Below are positions 33,095-44,549 of a DNA stretch of 64,000 nucleotides, in pieces. Position numbers and translations under genes: made by a program. This DNA is from Liolophura sinensis (Eukaryota; Mollusca; Polyplacophora; Chitonida; Chitonidae), in contig NC_088295.1 of assembly GCF_032854445.1 (NCBI RefSeq), positions 57,639,249-57,703,248 on the forward strand. Reading direction: 5' to 3'. Numbering within the stretch: position 1 is the stretch's first letter; every line of letters starts with the position of its first letter. The notes below the pieces were generated by a model. The model made no database searches. It was not told where the DNA came from and was given only the letters and a program-made list of their open reading frames with translations.

Positions 33095-36000
33095 AAAGTG
33101 AAGCCATTGCTTTATACATCTAATCTTTATAAAGATTTTTTGCGGCGACAAGCAATTAAAAAAGAAATATTTTGGAATTTTTTTCTTTCAGGTCAGCAAA
33201 ATATATTTGCTGTTGATCGGATCCTTGTGTAAGCAGTCCTGCAAACAAATTTGTATCTAAACGCATTTCAATATATTTCAAGGCATTCGTGAACCAAGAA
33301 ACAATGAGATTCTGGTGTTTTCACTGGAAATTCAACAGTCATACAATCTAATGATCTAAATATTTGTTTCTTTTAAAAATACCCAAGATGTTTATTCGCA
33401 CAAACTGAACAATCTGTGTTAATAACACATTGTGTTAAGTCGGTCTTTCGCTCTAACATTTTATTTAATTTCGCCTCAGAATTCCTCCTTGAATGACACT
33501 GGGCAGAAAATCTCCGTCGAAAACCACCTAGTACATGCACAGTTTTTTTCTGGCGCGTCAGATTGACATACCAGAAGTAACCAGTTAACAACCGTGAGAA
33601 AACGTACTCATAAACCCCTGAGGAAGCCTTACAGTTGAACACGGAATTACTGTATTGGCACCATCTGCATTTAAGGACTGCGGTGTATTCAAAAGAGTTG
33701 AACTAATGACCCCTTTCCTATCCGATCCACGCAGATAAAAAGATGATGATTAGCCACACATGTTACTGATTACAAATAATGTCAACCCTCTTTTCCGGGA
33801 ATAGTGCTAAGCTCAAACAAACTCTAGAAAGTCTGTTTTCGATTTTTCCCCCTCAAAGTTTTTTTTCTCAATCCAATAATGGAGTTCAGCTTTTCTCATA
33901 TGGTGTTTTCGCCCAGATGTTCCGGATATTCTGCTGGCGCACATCGTAAATTGTGTTATTGGACGGTATTTAAGAGGAACATTGTGTAACCAGAAATCAA
34001 GATTGATTTCTCAACCGCCTGGTCGATGAGTTTTCAATTAAAATAAAAAATCATCCTGTTCGCAATGATTTTATGCTTAACCGTCTCTGATGTATTTTTA
34101 CCTGGGCTGTAATCTACCAAAATCTTGTCGAAACACTCTTCATAAAAAGTCATCCGGTATTTGTTTCTCCTAACGACGTTTTAATCATTTCCCCATAAAA
34201 CACAGTCACATTTTTAGACTTTAAACGGTTTAATAAAAATGACATTCTTTTAAATACGCTACGTAGAGATTTCATTATTCCAGTTGTATTCCAACAAAAA
34301 AAAAACGGTCCGGTTATTAAATCTAAACAGAAGTGAAGACTCTTTTTCGTCGTGGTTTTGGAAAGCAGTAATGGGAAGATAGCGAAAGTCTGCTTAACAA
34401 CCATGTAACTGAAAGTGTCATTAACGCAGTGACAACGCTTTTATACTCGATCTCGTCCGAATGTTGAGTTAGAGATTAACCTCTACCAGGTTCGGGTGCT
34501 CACACCATCCAAGACGCATGGTTTCCCCTCCTATCGCACCAGCCGCATCTGGCTGTACTGATATACAAAGTGACAAATGACTGTCTCTTCATGCGTTTAC
34601 AGATGATGTTTTTCTGACGCTTTTGTCAGTATTGCTTTCAGACAGGAGCCATACATTAACACAGATGGTCATTTGTTTCTTCAAGGACGAATTTTCTTTA
34701 CTGTGGTTTTAGATAAAAACATGCCGATTCAATACTTCGGATCCAAGCTACAGTTCAACCTTCTGTACATATTAACAAACGCTGTTAGTTGGCCAAGCTC
34801 TATAGCTTTCTCTATCCAACTTTCTTCCACTTTCCTTTACAATAACTGCAGTTGAATAACTGCCTTGAAAATTAATGTCTGGCTGACGTATTGGTGTGTT
34901 GGATTCCGGGTCAATTCAAGGACATGTCACCTTGTGATCGCCAGTGCAGAACGGAACAGAGGAAAGACAACCCGAGACGGAATTTCACCAGGAAAATGTG
35001 AGAAATTCGCACAATCTAAGCCAGCTGGCACCAAAATATCCAACTATAAACATCAAAATTTGATTTTTCATTGTCGTTGATGGAATTTAAATTACAATGT
35101 TGGTATGAAAATAAATGCAATTGTTGTCAATGAAGGAATTAATAAAAATATAAAATTCTATCAAATTAATAAAATTTGGATCATAGACTTCAAGTTTTGC
35201 AGTGGTGATCATTTTGTATGTCTTAACCCACCGGGGTGGTCGTGGGAACACAATGCTATATATACATTGGCAAACAAATCCCCGCCTTTGCCTTTGATCA
35301 TAACCATGCCTTTTTTCCCCTGGTTGTTTTGCCGGGACATAGGTGTGGTAAAAATTCGTGGTGCTAAAACTCTTATTTGCGTCATGATAAACACTGTGGC
35401 AGTTTTCGTGTAAGTCGGAAACAGTGTCACCCTTTGAGAGCCGTTAACCTTAACTCCGTGACCGTAGTTATGTAGAGCTAAGTCCTTGTAATTACTAATT
35501 GTATTTTCCATGAATAACAGAGAACCCAGTGGCACAATGAAGAAGTCTTCCAAGTGGGCAATTTGTTGTGGCGAGGGCCTCTGGCAAAGGTCTCGAGAAT
35601 AGAGCTTTCGACCATTTCATTGGCGAATACCAAGTGTTAAATAATGAACCACGTTTCTTGGTCATTAAGACATCCCAGTCGAAACACAATGTGCAGGACC
35701 ACTGACCTCTTGAATAGACGTTGTGGGATTAACACCCGATTTGTGGAGCTCAAATGGGAGATTTCTTATCGGATTTGTTTGGCCTTTGAGACAAACCTAA
35801 CGTTTACTTCAATGTAAAAATAAATACTCAATTCCATTTTACCATTTCAAAGTGCCCCTGGTGGCCTTTGGGGTTAGTGGTTAGATAAAAGCATGGTTAC
35901 GATTGCCGTGTAAAATTGTATTTCAGTGCAATGTTAATGGACCCATTTTTCGAGTCAGAAACTATCTCTAAGAAAAACAAATCGGTGTAATAATGATGGC

Positions 36001-36261
36001 GGATAATTAGCTGTGTCGGAGTAGCGACAGAAATTGCTTAGCTTGTCCTTTCTCTGTTCAAATGAAAACCTGCACGCTATATGGTTTCATCGGCATAACA
36101 AAAGATAGTTGGTTATCCCGGCGTATTTACCCTATACATAACCTTGCAGAGGAACATAAAATGGCAGTGAATTTCGGCCGCATGACGAAATATTAAACCT
36201 CTTTGTGCAACCAGTGTGACAGTATCAACAAAATCTGTCATTTTGTTCAAAACGTACATAA
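33095..36261. other. No recognisable gene or repeat
   Basis: AT-rich. A strong acceptor (TTTTTTTCTTTCAG, exon start 33192) is followed by 22 codons (VSKIYLLLIGSLC.. ) and a stop, which is suggestive only. Overlapping frames on both strands at 35.1-35.55 kb have no recognisable motif. Confidence 0.4.
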
Positions 36262-36438
36262 CAGCTCATGCTGCCTTCCTCTCCGGCGGTAAGTGGGAAA
36301 GTCTGACAGCAACCTGTGGATGGTCGTGGGTTTCCCACGGGCTATGCTTGGTTTCCTCCCATCATAATGTTGGCTACCGTCTTATAAGTGAAATATTCTT
36401 GAATACGGCGTAAAACAACAATCAAATAAATAAATAAA
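36262..36438 (+). mobile_element. SINE family A, missing head
   Basis: Starts at CATGCTGCCTTCCTCTCCGG and runs through GGATGGTCGTGGGTTTCCCA, GGTTTCCTCCCATCATAATG and ATACGGCGTAAAACAACAAT to four AAAT units. Confidence 0.92.
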
Positions 36439-36579
36439 CAATACGTAAGTAATGGTGGTGCTGCTAAGGAACATACGGAAGATGTAGCAAATAATAACTG
36501 GAATAAACACGAAGAGAAGAACCCTCAAAGTTACGATAAATTCTACAAATGCAGATATAGACCACTGCGAGAAACGATA

Positions 36580-37345
36580 GAACCATGTGGAGAGTCACCT
36601 ATCACACTGTCATAAAGGCTATAACCGTGTGGAGAAACACCTACAACACCGTGATTAACGATATAACCGCGTCGAGTGACACCTACAACACTGCTATTAA
36701 TGATAGAGAACTGTAGAGAGACACCTACAACATTGCGATTAACGATATAGCCGTGTAGAGAGACACCTACAACACTGTGAATAACGATATAACCGTGTGG
36801 AGAGACACCTACAACACTGCAATTAACGATATAACCGTGTGGAGAGACACCTACAACACTGCAATTAACGATATAACCGTGAGGAGAGACACCTACAACA
36901 CTATGATTAACGATATAACCGTGTGGAGAGACACCTACAACACTGTGATTAACGATATAACCGTGTGGAGAGACGCCTACAACAATACTATTAATGATAG
37001 AGAACTGTAGAGAGACACCTACAACATTGCGATTAACGATATAAACGTGTGGAAAGAAACCTACAACACTGCAATTAATGATAGAGAAATGTAGAAAAAC
37101 ACCTACAACACTGGGATTAACGATATAACCGTCTGGAGAGACACCTACAACACTGTGATTAACGATACAACCATGCAGAGAGACACCTACAATACTGTGA
37201 TTAATGATAGAACCATATAAAGAGGCACCTAGAACACTGTGATTAATGATAGAACCATGTGAAGAGACACCTACAACACTGCCATTAACGAGAAAACCGT
37301 GTGGAGAGATACCTACAACACTACGATTAACGATATAACCGTGTC
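36580..37345. repeat. 42-bp tandem array, about 18 copies
   Basis: The unit reads GATTAACGATATAACCGTGT then GGAGAGACACCTACAACACTGT. A variant unit carries AATGATAGAGAACTGTAGAG. Because 42 is a multiple of three, an open minus-strand frame of 268 codons (unit HGYIVNHSVVGVSP) and a shorter plus-strand frame span the array. I treat both as consequences of the period. Confidence 0.95.
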
Positions 37346-37480
37346 CCACCCGGACATTCGTTGGTATTTTACATTCCTACGTTGAAAAGCTATATACTGA
37401 ACTTGGAAACAAATTCTTCGTCAGGGTACATCTTAATCTGTCAAAGATGTATGGTTCCTTTTACAGACATCACATTGCAC

Positions 37481-37566
37481 AGGATTTACTCACAAAGGGA
37501 TTGCTCACAAAGGGATTTACATACAAAGGGATTGCTCACAAAGGGATTTACATACAAAGGGATTTA
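37481..37566. repeat. Short 15/16-bp tandem repeat, alternating units
   Basis: CACAAAGGGATTGCT and CATACAAAGGGATTTA units alternate for about five copies, giving a compound period of 31 bases. Confidence 0.85.
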
Positions 37567-39545
37567 AATTGTTTACCTTTCCTTAGCCAAACAGACATAC
37601 TTTGTCCTTTACAAGCACGCTCTATTGTGGAATCAGTCTCCATGCCGCTGTTTAGGATCACCCAGTGATAACAATTCACTTTATATGTGGTCCAATTCTA
37701 CCCCTCATACATGTCTTCAACATCAAGGAAATAGAAAATAGAAAGATGAAAGTTGTATCCCTAAAAAAACTAAGGTGGCTTACATACTTACACAGGAGTT
37801 CATCAATTTATAGACGCGCACGTGACTTTCCTCGCTGAGAGGGAATAAAAACCGATATTGACTGCATCTGGCCTGGCCTATGCAAATAGCATTTGCAGAC
37901 ACTTCGGAAAAAGTACAGAAAACATTTTGCATGCGATGTTGAAGGTAAAATCTCAATAAATACATTCAATTACGCAGCTGCTACTTTTCAGTGGTTGAAG
38001 AATGTGAGTTAAAAGTCATTATACTTCAGCATCCCTGCGGTGACCGTTGTTGTTTGCAAGGAGGAACTGTTCAACAGCAAGACGTTCAACAAGGTTAATT
38101 AATAGAAATGATTTTGAAGTTCATTTCACTGCAGGATGTCTACCTATGTTTCCGCCCTTTTGCTGGCACCATGGGCTGCCAGGGATGCAATATCATGAGG
38201 CATCAGGATAAACTTTATTTATGAAATGGTTAAGCCGGATATTGGCTTTCAAGTCGGCCTCGAGATTTTCTCTGTTAAGCCCGTAAAAGCATTCTGTGTG
38301 TCAGTGTTTAATTATCAGAGCCTCCGCTGTAAGCCGTTGCTGGGCCTCAGATCTACTATCTTGCAGAGCAGATCGCAATGTGGCAAACTTTTGCCAAATT
38401 CGCATTATTCGGTTAACCGGGAAATGAAAATCAGGTGTAATTTCTCCAGAGACTTTCGGTGAGGATTGCATGTTAAAGCAAACCCGGACGTTTTTGTCAC
38501 TTTAGCCCTTTTGTACCTAACCAATTCTCCGCGCTAGTCAAAGAACAAAGGATAGTCGAACAAAACCGGACGCCTGAAACGTGCTCTACGTTAACTAACG
38601 TTCACATTCACATATTTGCATAAGGAAATGGGGATCTTTGTCTCAGCTAGTCTAAGAGATGGTGACACGCCCATTTCACTATGCATTTGGATTCTTGCGG
38701 ACAAACATACTTGGCTTATAGTGCTGGTAAATAGCGGACCAAGAGATAAACTGCTTCCAATACGATATGTAGGAGTTTTATTCCACCGTATCAAGCCTAA
38801 GTACAGATTTCAGGTTGATTGTCCGTAAATACATGCTGTTATTTTCCTGACAACAGGTGCGCTGTAACCATTGGCCATCGCGGCGCGATACGCATGCGTG
38901 CGTCTTTCACATTTTAATTAGTGCTTCTGAAAGGACATACTGACAGTTGATATTTTCACATTTGCGAAAACATGCCTAACACATACATGTATGTAAAGAC
39001 TGAAATTGCTTTTCGAAAACTGAAGCGATATTCTGTTTTTTTTCTCTTTGTTAGGTCGCGTTTAATAAACAAGGCTATAACATGGACAGATGAAACAAAT
39101 GCTGACGTCAGTCTATGTTCATGACAAATTAACTGAGACAAATATCTTTGAATAACAGAATAAACTGTCATGTTAAGCGACTAGCACATCTTACCTAAAG
39201 AACCAATGCAGAAAGACAGAAGCATGAGAGCATCTTGTTTCTGACAATGAAATACTTGTTTCTTACCAGCTTTTGGTCAACAAAGAAAGACCTTTGCATG
39301 GTCTTTCAAGCGATTCGTTAAGCAAGCTAAGGCAGTGTAGTTAGTATATGCGTCAATTTTGTTTCGACATCCATGCATAACAGTGAAAGGCAAACTAAGC
39401 CAGTGCATCAATGGACAAGCATTTTTCGAAGCTGGGTCGTACAGGAGGTGGTCGCGGTGTTTGAATGCGGTGCCATCTGTTTGGCGTAACCTACTTGGAC
39501 ATAACGTGGTGCCATCTGCTTATGTTGACGTACTTGTATGTTACG
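37567..39545. other. No convincing gene
   Basis: Two weak signals only. On the minus strand a CTGT|GTAAGTATG donor lies near 37790 after a short frame. On the plus strand TTCACTGCAG near 38130 is followed by ATG and MSTYVSALLLAPWAARDAIS then a stop. Neither can be built into a gene. Confidence 0.4.
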
Positions 39546-41056
39546 CTGTGTCACCTAGATAACATAACGGGTATTACATGGTGCAATGTGATAAGCGTAA
39601 CAGACTTGGGTATTATATGGTACCATTTAGATAACATAGCGGACTCGGGTATTACGTGGTGCAATGTGGTTAGCGTAACAGACTTGGGTATTGTATGGTA
39701 CCATTTAGATAACATAGCGGACTCGGTTATTGCTTGGTGCAGTGTGGTTAGCGTAACAGACTTGGGTATTGTATAGTACCATTTAGATAACATAGCGGAC
39801 TCGGTTATTGCTTGGTGCAATGTGATAAGCGTAACAGACTTGGGTATTATATGGTACCATTTAGATAACATAGCGGACTCGGTTATTGCTTGGTGCAGTG
39901 TGGTTAGCGTAACAGACTTGGGTATTATATGGTACCATTTAGATAACATAGCGGACTCGGTTAATTCTTGGTGCAATGTGGTTAGCGTAACAGACTTGGG
40001 TATTATATGGTACCATTTAGATAACATAGCGGACTCGGTTATTGCTTGGTGCAGTGTGGTTAGCGTAACAGACTTGGGTATTATATGGTACCATTTAGAT
40101 AACATAGCGGACTCGGTTATTGCTTGGTGCAGTGTGGTTAGCGTAACAGACTTGGGTATTATATGGTACCATTTAGATAACATAGCGGACTCGGTTATTG
40201 CTTGGTGCAATGTGGTTAGCGTAACAGACTTGGGTATTATATGGTACCATTTAGATAACATAGCGGACTCGGTTATTGCTTGGTGCAGTGTGGTTAGCGT
40301 AACAGACTTGGGTATTATATGGTACCATTTAGATAACATAGCGGACTCGGTTATTGCTTGGTGCAGTGTGGTTAGCGTAACAGACTTGGGTATTATATGG
40401 TACCATTTAGATAACATAGCGGACTCGGTTATTGCTTGGTGCAGTGTGGTTAGCGTAACAGACTTGGGTATTATATGGTACCATTTAGATAACATAGCGG
40501 ACTCGGTTATTGCTTGGTGCAATGTGGTTAGCGTAACAGACTTGGGTATTATATGGTACCATTTAGATAACATAGCGGCCTCGGTTATTGCTTGGTGCAG
40601 TGTGGTTAGCGTAACAGACTTGGGTATTATATGGTACCATTTAGATAACATAGCGGACTCGGTTATTGCTTGGTGCAGTGTGGTTAGCGTAACAGACTTG
40701 GGTATTATATGGTACCATTTAGATAACATAGCGGACTCGGTTATTGCTTGGTGCAGTGTGGTTAGCGAAACAGACTTGGGTATTATATGGTACCATTTAG
40801 ATAACATAGCGGACTCGGTTATTGCTTGGTGCAATGTGGTTAGCGTAACAGACTTGGGTAATCTATGGTACCATTTAGATAACATAGCGGACTCGGTTAT
40901 TGCTTGGTGCAATGTGGTTAGCGTAACAGACTTGGGTATTCTATGGTACCATTTAGATAACATAGCGGACTCGGTTATTGCTTGGTGCAATGTGGTTAGC
41001 AGACGTAAACCCCCAAGCAATGTGGTTAGCGTAATGGACGTGATGTTACCTGGTTA
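39546..41056. repeat. 78-bp tandem array, about 19 copies
   Basis: Eighteen full units occupy 39581-40984 in strict 78-base register, with a degenerate left edge and a broken terminal copy from 40985. The unit contains GTAACAGACTTGGGTATTAT, GGTACCATTTAGATAACATA and GCGGACTCGGTTATTGCTTG. As 78 is 26 codons, frames of 411 codons (plus, ..VTDLGIIWYHLDNIADS..) and 489 codons (minus, ..TTLHQAITESAMLSKWYH..) stay open. There is no signal peptide, start context or flanking splice signal that favours a gene, and both strands being open argues against one. Units are very similar, so homogenisation is recent. Confidence 0.97.
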
Positions 41057-41272
41057 GGTTAACGTAGTTGAATATTACACTTTTGTCTTTCGTTTCATCC
41101 ACTTAATTATCCACATACATTTTAAATGCTTACAAGTGTTGGAAAATTAGGCAAACATTTGTTAGCATTGTTTATCGAACAAACTATTTTGTGGTTGACG
41201 TTATGGATGGAACTCGATTCAATGTACTATTCGCGGAACAGAAGAGGATGCGCCTTTTATAAACAAAAGATT
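41057..41272. other. No recognisable feature
   Basis: AT-rich spacer between the 78-bp array and the SINE cluster. Confidence 0.5.
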
Positions 41273-41443
41273 CGGGCTTGAGTCCGGGGATGCATTATAC
41301 TTATATGTGAGATTTACGTCCCCTATTCTTGACATTTTTCTGGCTTGACAGACAGGCCAAGTACTGGGTAACCCGGTGTCAGCATACAGTGATTTGGTGT
41401 CATGCCTGATGTCTTCAGAGTAGCGGTGTAAAACTATAAATAC
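41273..41443 (+). mobile_element. Partial SINE with GGTGTCA-type core
   Basis: Begins at a box B-like CGGGCTTGAGTCCGGGG and carries TTGGTGTCATGCCTGATGTC, related to the core of the 29.6-kb SINE (GGTGTCATGTTTGGTGTC). Its 3' end is interrupted by the family A SINE that follows. Confidence 0.55.
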
Positions 41444-41450
41444 ATCGGCA

Positions 41451-41761
41451 TTTATTTATTTATTTGATTGGTGTTTTACGCCGTAGTCAAGAATATTTCA
41501 CTTATACGACGGCGGTCAGCATTATAGTGGGAGGAAACTGGGCACAGCCCGGGGGAAACCCACGACCATCCGCAGGTTGCTGACAGACCTTCACACTTAC
41601 GGCCGGAGAGGAAGCCAGTATGGCGAATGATCTACTTTGTAAACTACTTTTCGTCGTATCGCATTTCAATCGGACCATGGACTTGAACTCACACCGACCG
41701 TACTGGTGACAGGCTCCTGGGTCTTTACGCAGCGGTAGCGCGTTAACCCCCACGGAGGCCC
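41451..41761 (-). mobile_element. Full-length SINE family A with target-site duplication
   Basis: Plus strand shows the tail first: TTTATTTATTTATTTGATTG, the whole family A body, then a tRNA-like head in reverse with box B (GGACTTGAACTCACA) and the end CCCCACGGAGGCCC. ATCGGCATT occurs at 41444-41452 and again at 41764-41772, a nine-base target-site duplication. The minus-strand frame of 99 codons here is a SINE shadow. Confidence 0.92.
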
Positions 41762-41772
41762 GTATCGGCATT

Positions 41773-43359
41773 GAGTCTGGCCTGCTACAAGACTGACCCA
41801 AGTAATGCTAAAACTGACGCTAAAACTGCTTCCAATACGATATCTAAGGAAAAGTCGGCAGAAAACGATAGTTCTCTTTACAGTTGTTGCATTTAACCAA
41901 AGAATTTTAGCATGCCAGTTTTAATCTGTGAGCTCCAGGTCTATTCTGTACATGGTCATGACAGGCAGAAAAATGGCTATAGATTAATTACTAAATTTTA
42001 TGGGGTTTTTTCTGGTTTCTCCGTTTGGCGCGTCTGAAAGAGCAGTATGATTCTTCAATGAGGCAGAGCTGTTGCCTTGCTTCGTGGAAACTTTGGCGTG
42101 ACATGAATTCTACAGAATCGGAAATATATCGCACGGAGACCTTACACGACAGACACCGAATAAGAAAGGCCGTGTATATTCTATTAACATACACCAGACG
42201 TGTGCTGAGAAGTAAAGAAAGAAGAAGAAAAACAACATAAGAAAATGTACTCACAGGATAATATATGCATGCTCGCGTTTTAGGATAAATAGTCATATCA
42301 GTCAACGTATGGATTATTTCATCAATATAACTAGCGATCAAATTACGGCAATATTACGCATTCCAGCCTTCCATTTCAACCAACCAGTCATACACGTATA
42401 CATAACTAGGCATAACTATGCCAACCCTCGCCTTGTCTGCCGGGAAGTATATATTGAAATATGGTGAACATCGACTGACGGACTCAACATTAAGACGTTT
42501 TATGAAAGAGTATGTTTACAGTCAGGTAATGTCTTTCTTGGAATATAGCGAATTCACCAAGGATATCGGTTCAAAACACGTCAGTAAAGCGACAAGTCCA
42601 GACGGATGAACTTTCCCACTGGTAATCAGTCAAATCAAAATCCCATCAGATTGTCTGAATATAGATTACATATGTCCACAGAAGACAGGAGATGGGATAC
42701 TTCAAAGGCCAGTGGGCACGATGAAAAACGTGTCTTTGGGGAGCCAGAGGCTGGGATTAGCGCCCTCTACCGGGAATCTCACCTCCTCGCAAGATAATCC
42801 GGATAACTCTGCATGCCGTGAGGCCTGTACCCAGAGGGCACAGAACGCAGTAATGAAACAAGGTATCAGGTCAACGGTACTTTGCTCATCACGTCGTTAA
42901 TTGGCTAGTTACTGGAAATCTATCCGGCCAGCCAAACGTGGTTCCCTACGATCTATGTCACCTAATTACCAAAGGCCTCCACATTAAATCGGTCCAGGAA
43001 TCTGCTTGACAGAAACGGCTCTCTGAATAGACTATTGAGTTCTACGAAACGATTTGTTATTATTGCCATCAGTATAAATATAATCTACTTATGCGGAAGG
43101 TTACAGTATATTCTAATCAATGAGTATATTTCTGCGTAAACAATCCGCATGTGTCCATCGTAGGGAAGTTGTGAGGTCCAAAGTTCTAAATATACGTGAG
43201 TCTAATGGTGCGTTACGTTTTCTCAAATTACCGAGTGTATTACTTTTAGACTTTCTTCTCACATTCAATACACCAGGCTGTTCACTAAATCCATTTGAAT
43301 TCTGGTTCCGTTCTGCTACGGTGTTTTCAGTTATTTTTCTTTTCACTTCGAGCCACACA
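41773..43359. other. No recognisable gene
   Basis: Several short overlapping frames. On the minus strand TCCT|GTGAGTACA near 42250 is a donor-like site. Nothing else supports exons. Confidence 0.4.
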
Positions 43360-43412
43360 CACTTAATGACTCCTCGTCGTCATCATATGACTGAAAAATT
43401 GTGAAGTATGAC
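43360..43412 (+). mobile_element. SINE family B tail fragment
   Basis: TAATGACTCCTCGTCGTCAT followed by CATATGACTGAAAAATTGTG matches the 3' part of family B copies. The rest of the element is absent. Confidence 0.7.
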
Positions 43413-43524
43413 GTACTCGTTCTCTGTTGACTCTCAACTGTCACCCTTTATTTCTCCAGCATTCAGTTTCAGAGTACAATAGTATAAGAATGACTAGAAG
43501 CTATCGTCGCTAGAACATCAGGAA

Positions 43525-43931
43525 TTACCTACAAGCAAAACGGTAAAAATGGCATATAGGGCAATTTCGACTGAAGCCACCCCGCGAAGCGATGCAAACT
43601 TGTGCCCTATGCGTGCTGCATTGTAAATCGCTTCTGTGCAAACTTCCAAATAGCATTTAGAAGGCGTCATTTTGATGTTATAAATTGCAGTAATTAACTG
43701 ACTAACTGCATGCAGGCAAGATGATGAATCTTGAACAACGCAAGTTACCGGGTTTGGAGAATTGCTCTTTGGGCGTTGGTAGTGGTCATATGCCTTATTT
43801 GCCTCGTGGCTGCTAACAGTCACTGAGCTTACTGTGAGATAACAAAACTTTTGTGACGAAATTATCACGGATATTTTATGGCGTCTAACTCGTGTACACT
43901 CATGTAAGGCGAGATATATGTCAGCAGCCAC
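43525..43931 (-). CDS. Weak candidate exon, 137-codon open frame
   Basis: Open minus-strand frame with a non-ATG first codon, so any real exon needs an upstream acceptor. Near its end lies CTTGTAG|GTAATT, a fair donor, preceded by a hydrophobic segment (IALYAIFTVLLV) that could be membrane-spanning. Six or more Cys are scattered through it. No domain is recognised. Length slightly exceeds what is common by chance in this DNA, but evidence is thin. Confidence 0.15.
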
Positions 43932-44321
43932 AATCAGTAAATCTACGTCCTAAAACACTGATACAGCTCCCAGTACACATAAACCATAAAGAGGAACCCA
44001 TCTATATGTGAAACACGAGTTTAGATTGTCTGGCTTTAATAGCCGTGCTTCCGCTGTCTGAACAGACATAAAGAACCCACGAACTGGTGTGGGCAGTGAT
44101 AGCCAGTAACGTATTCCAACACAAAAGCCCCGTGTCCTCCGTGGTAAACGTCTGGATATGTTCTATGAGATAGCGACAGATGTACAAACAATACATGGAA
44201 ACAGTGATAAAAGTATTGTATATGCACATGGGACAGAATTCTCGTGTTTAAAATTTTGTTTTGCGTGTCATTCAATGATATGTAAGACGATGTCCACGTC
44301 AAAACACTCGTCTAGGACAAC

Positions 44322-44549
44322 GTTGAAATGCGATACGACGAAAAGTAGTTTACAAAGTAGATCATTCGCCATACTGGCTTCCTCTCCGGCCGTAAGTGTG
44401 AAGGTCTGTCAGCAACCTGCGGATGGTCGTGGGTTTCCCCCGGGCTGTGCCCGGTTTCCACCCACCATAATGCTGGCCGCCGTCGTATAAGTGAAATATT
44501 CTTGAGTACGGCGTAAAACACCAATCAAAAAAAAAAAAAAAAAAAAAAA
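44322..44549 (+). mobile_element. SINE family A with 23-A tail
   Basis: Starts inside the post-head region (TTGAAATGCGATACGACGAA), then the complete body to GTACGGCGTAAAACACCAAT, then a pure run of about 23 A instead of AAAT units. Near-identical to the copy at 41451-41761 over their shared length, in opposite orientation. The long pure A-tract suggests a young insertion. Confidence 0.95.

Noticed and set aside
33192-33260. Possible terminal exon after a strong acceptor (VSKIYLLLIGSLC..)
   Set aside because: Only 22 codons, no upstream exon to match and no poly(A) signal tied to it.
36543-37349. 268-codon minus-strand frame with a 14-residue period
   Set aside because: It follows exactly the 42-bp tandem unit, the plus strand is also open over part of it, and there is no start context, signal peptide or splice signal.
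38130-38200. Acceptor followed by ATG and a signal-like peptide (MSTYVSALLLAPWAARDAIS)
   Set aside because: The frame stops after 20 codons and no donor is available before the stop.
39581-41010. CRISPR array or regularly spaced regulatory array
   Set aside because: Units are contiguous with no unique spacers, and the context is animal DNA; it is a simple tandem satellite.
44158-44490. 110-codon plus-strand frame sharing a long peptide with the minus strand at 41.5 kb
   Set aside because: The shared peptide is the translation of two SINE copies, not a conserved protein.
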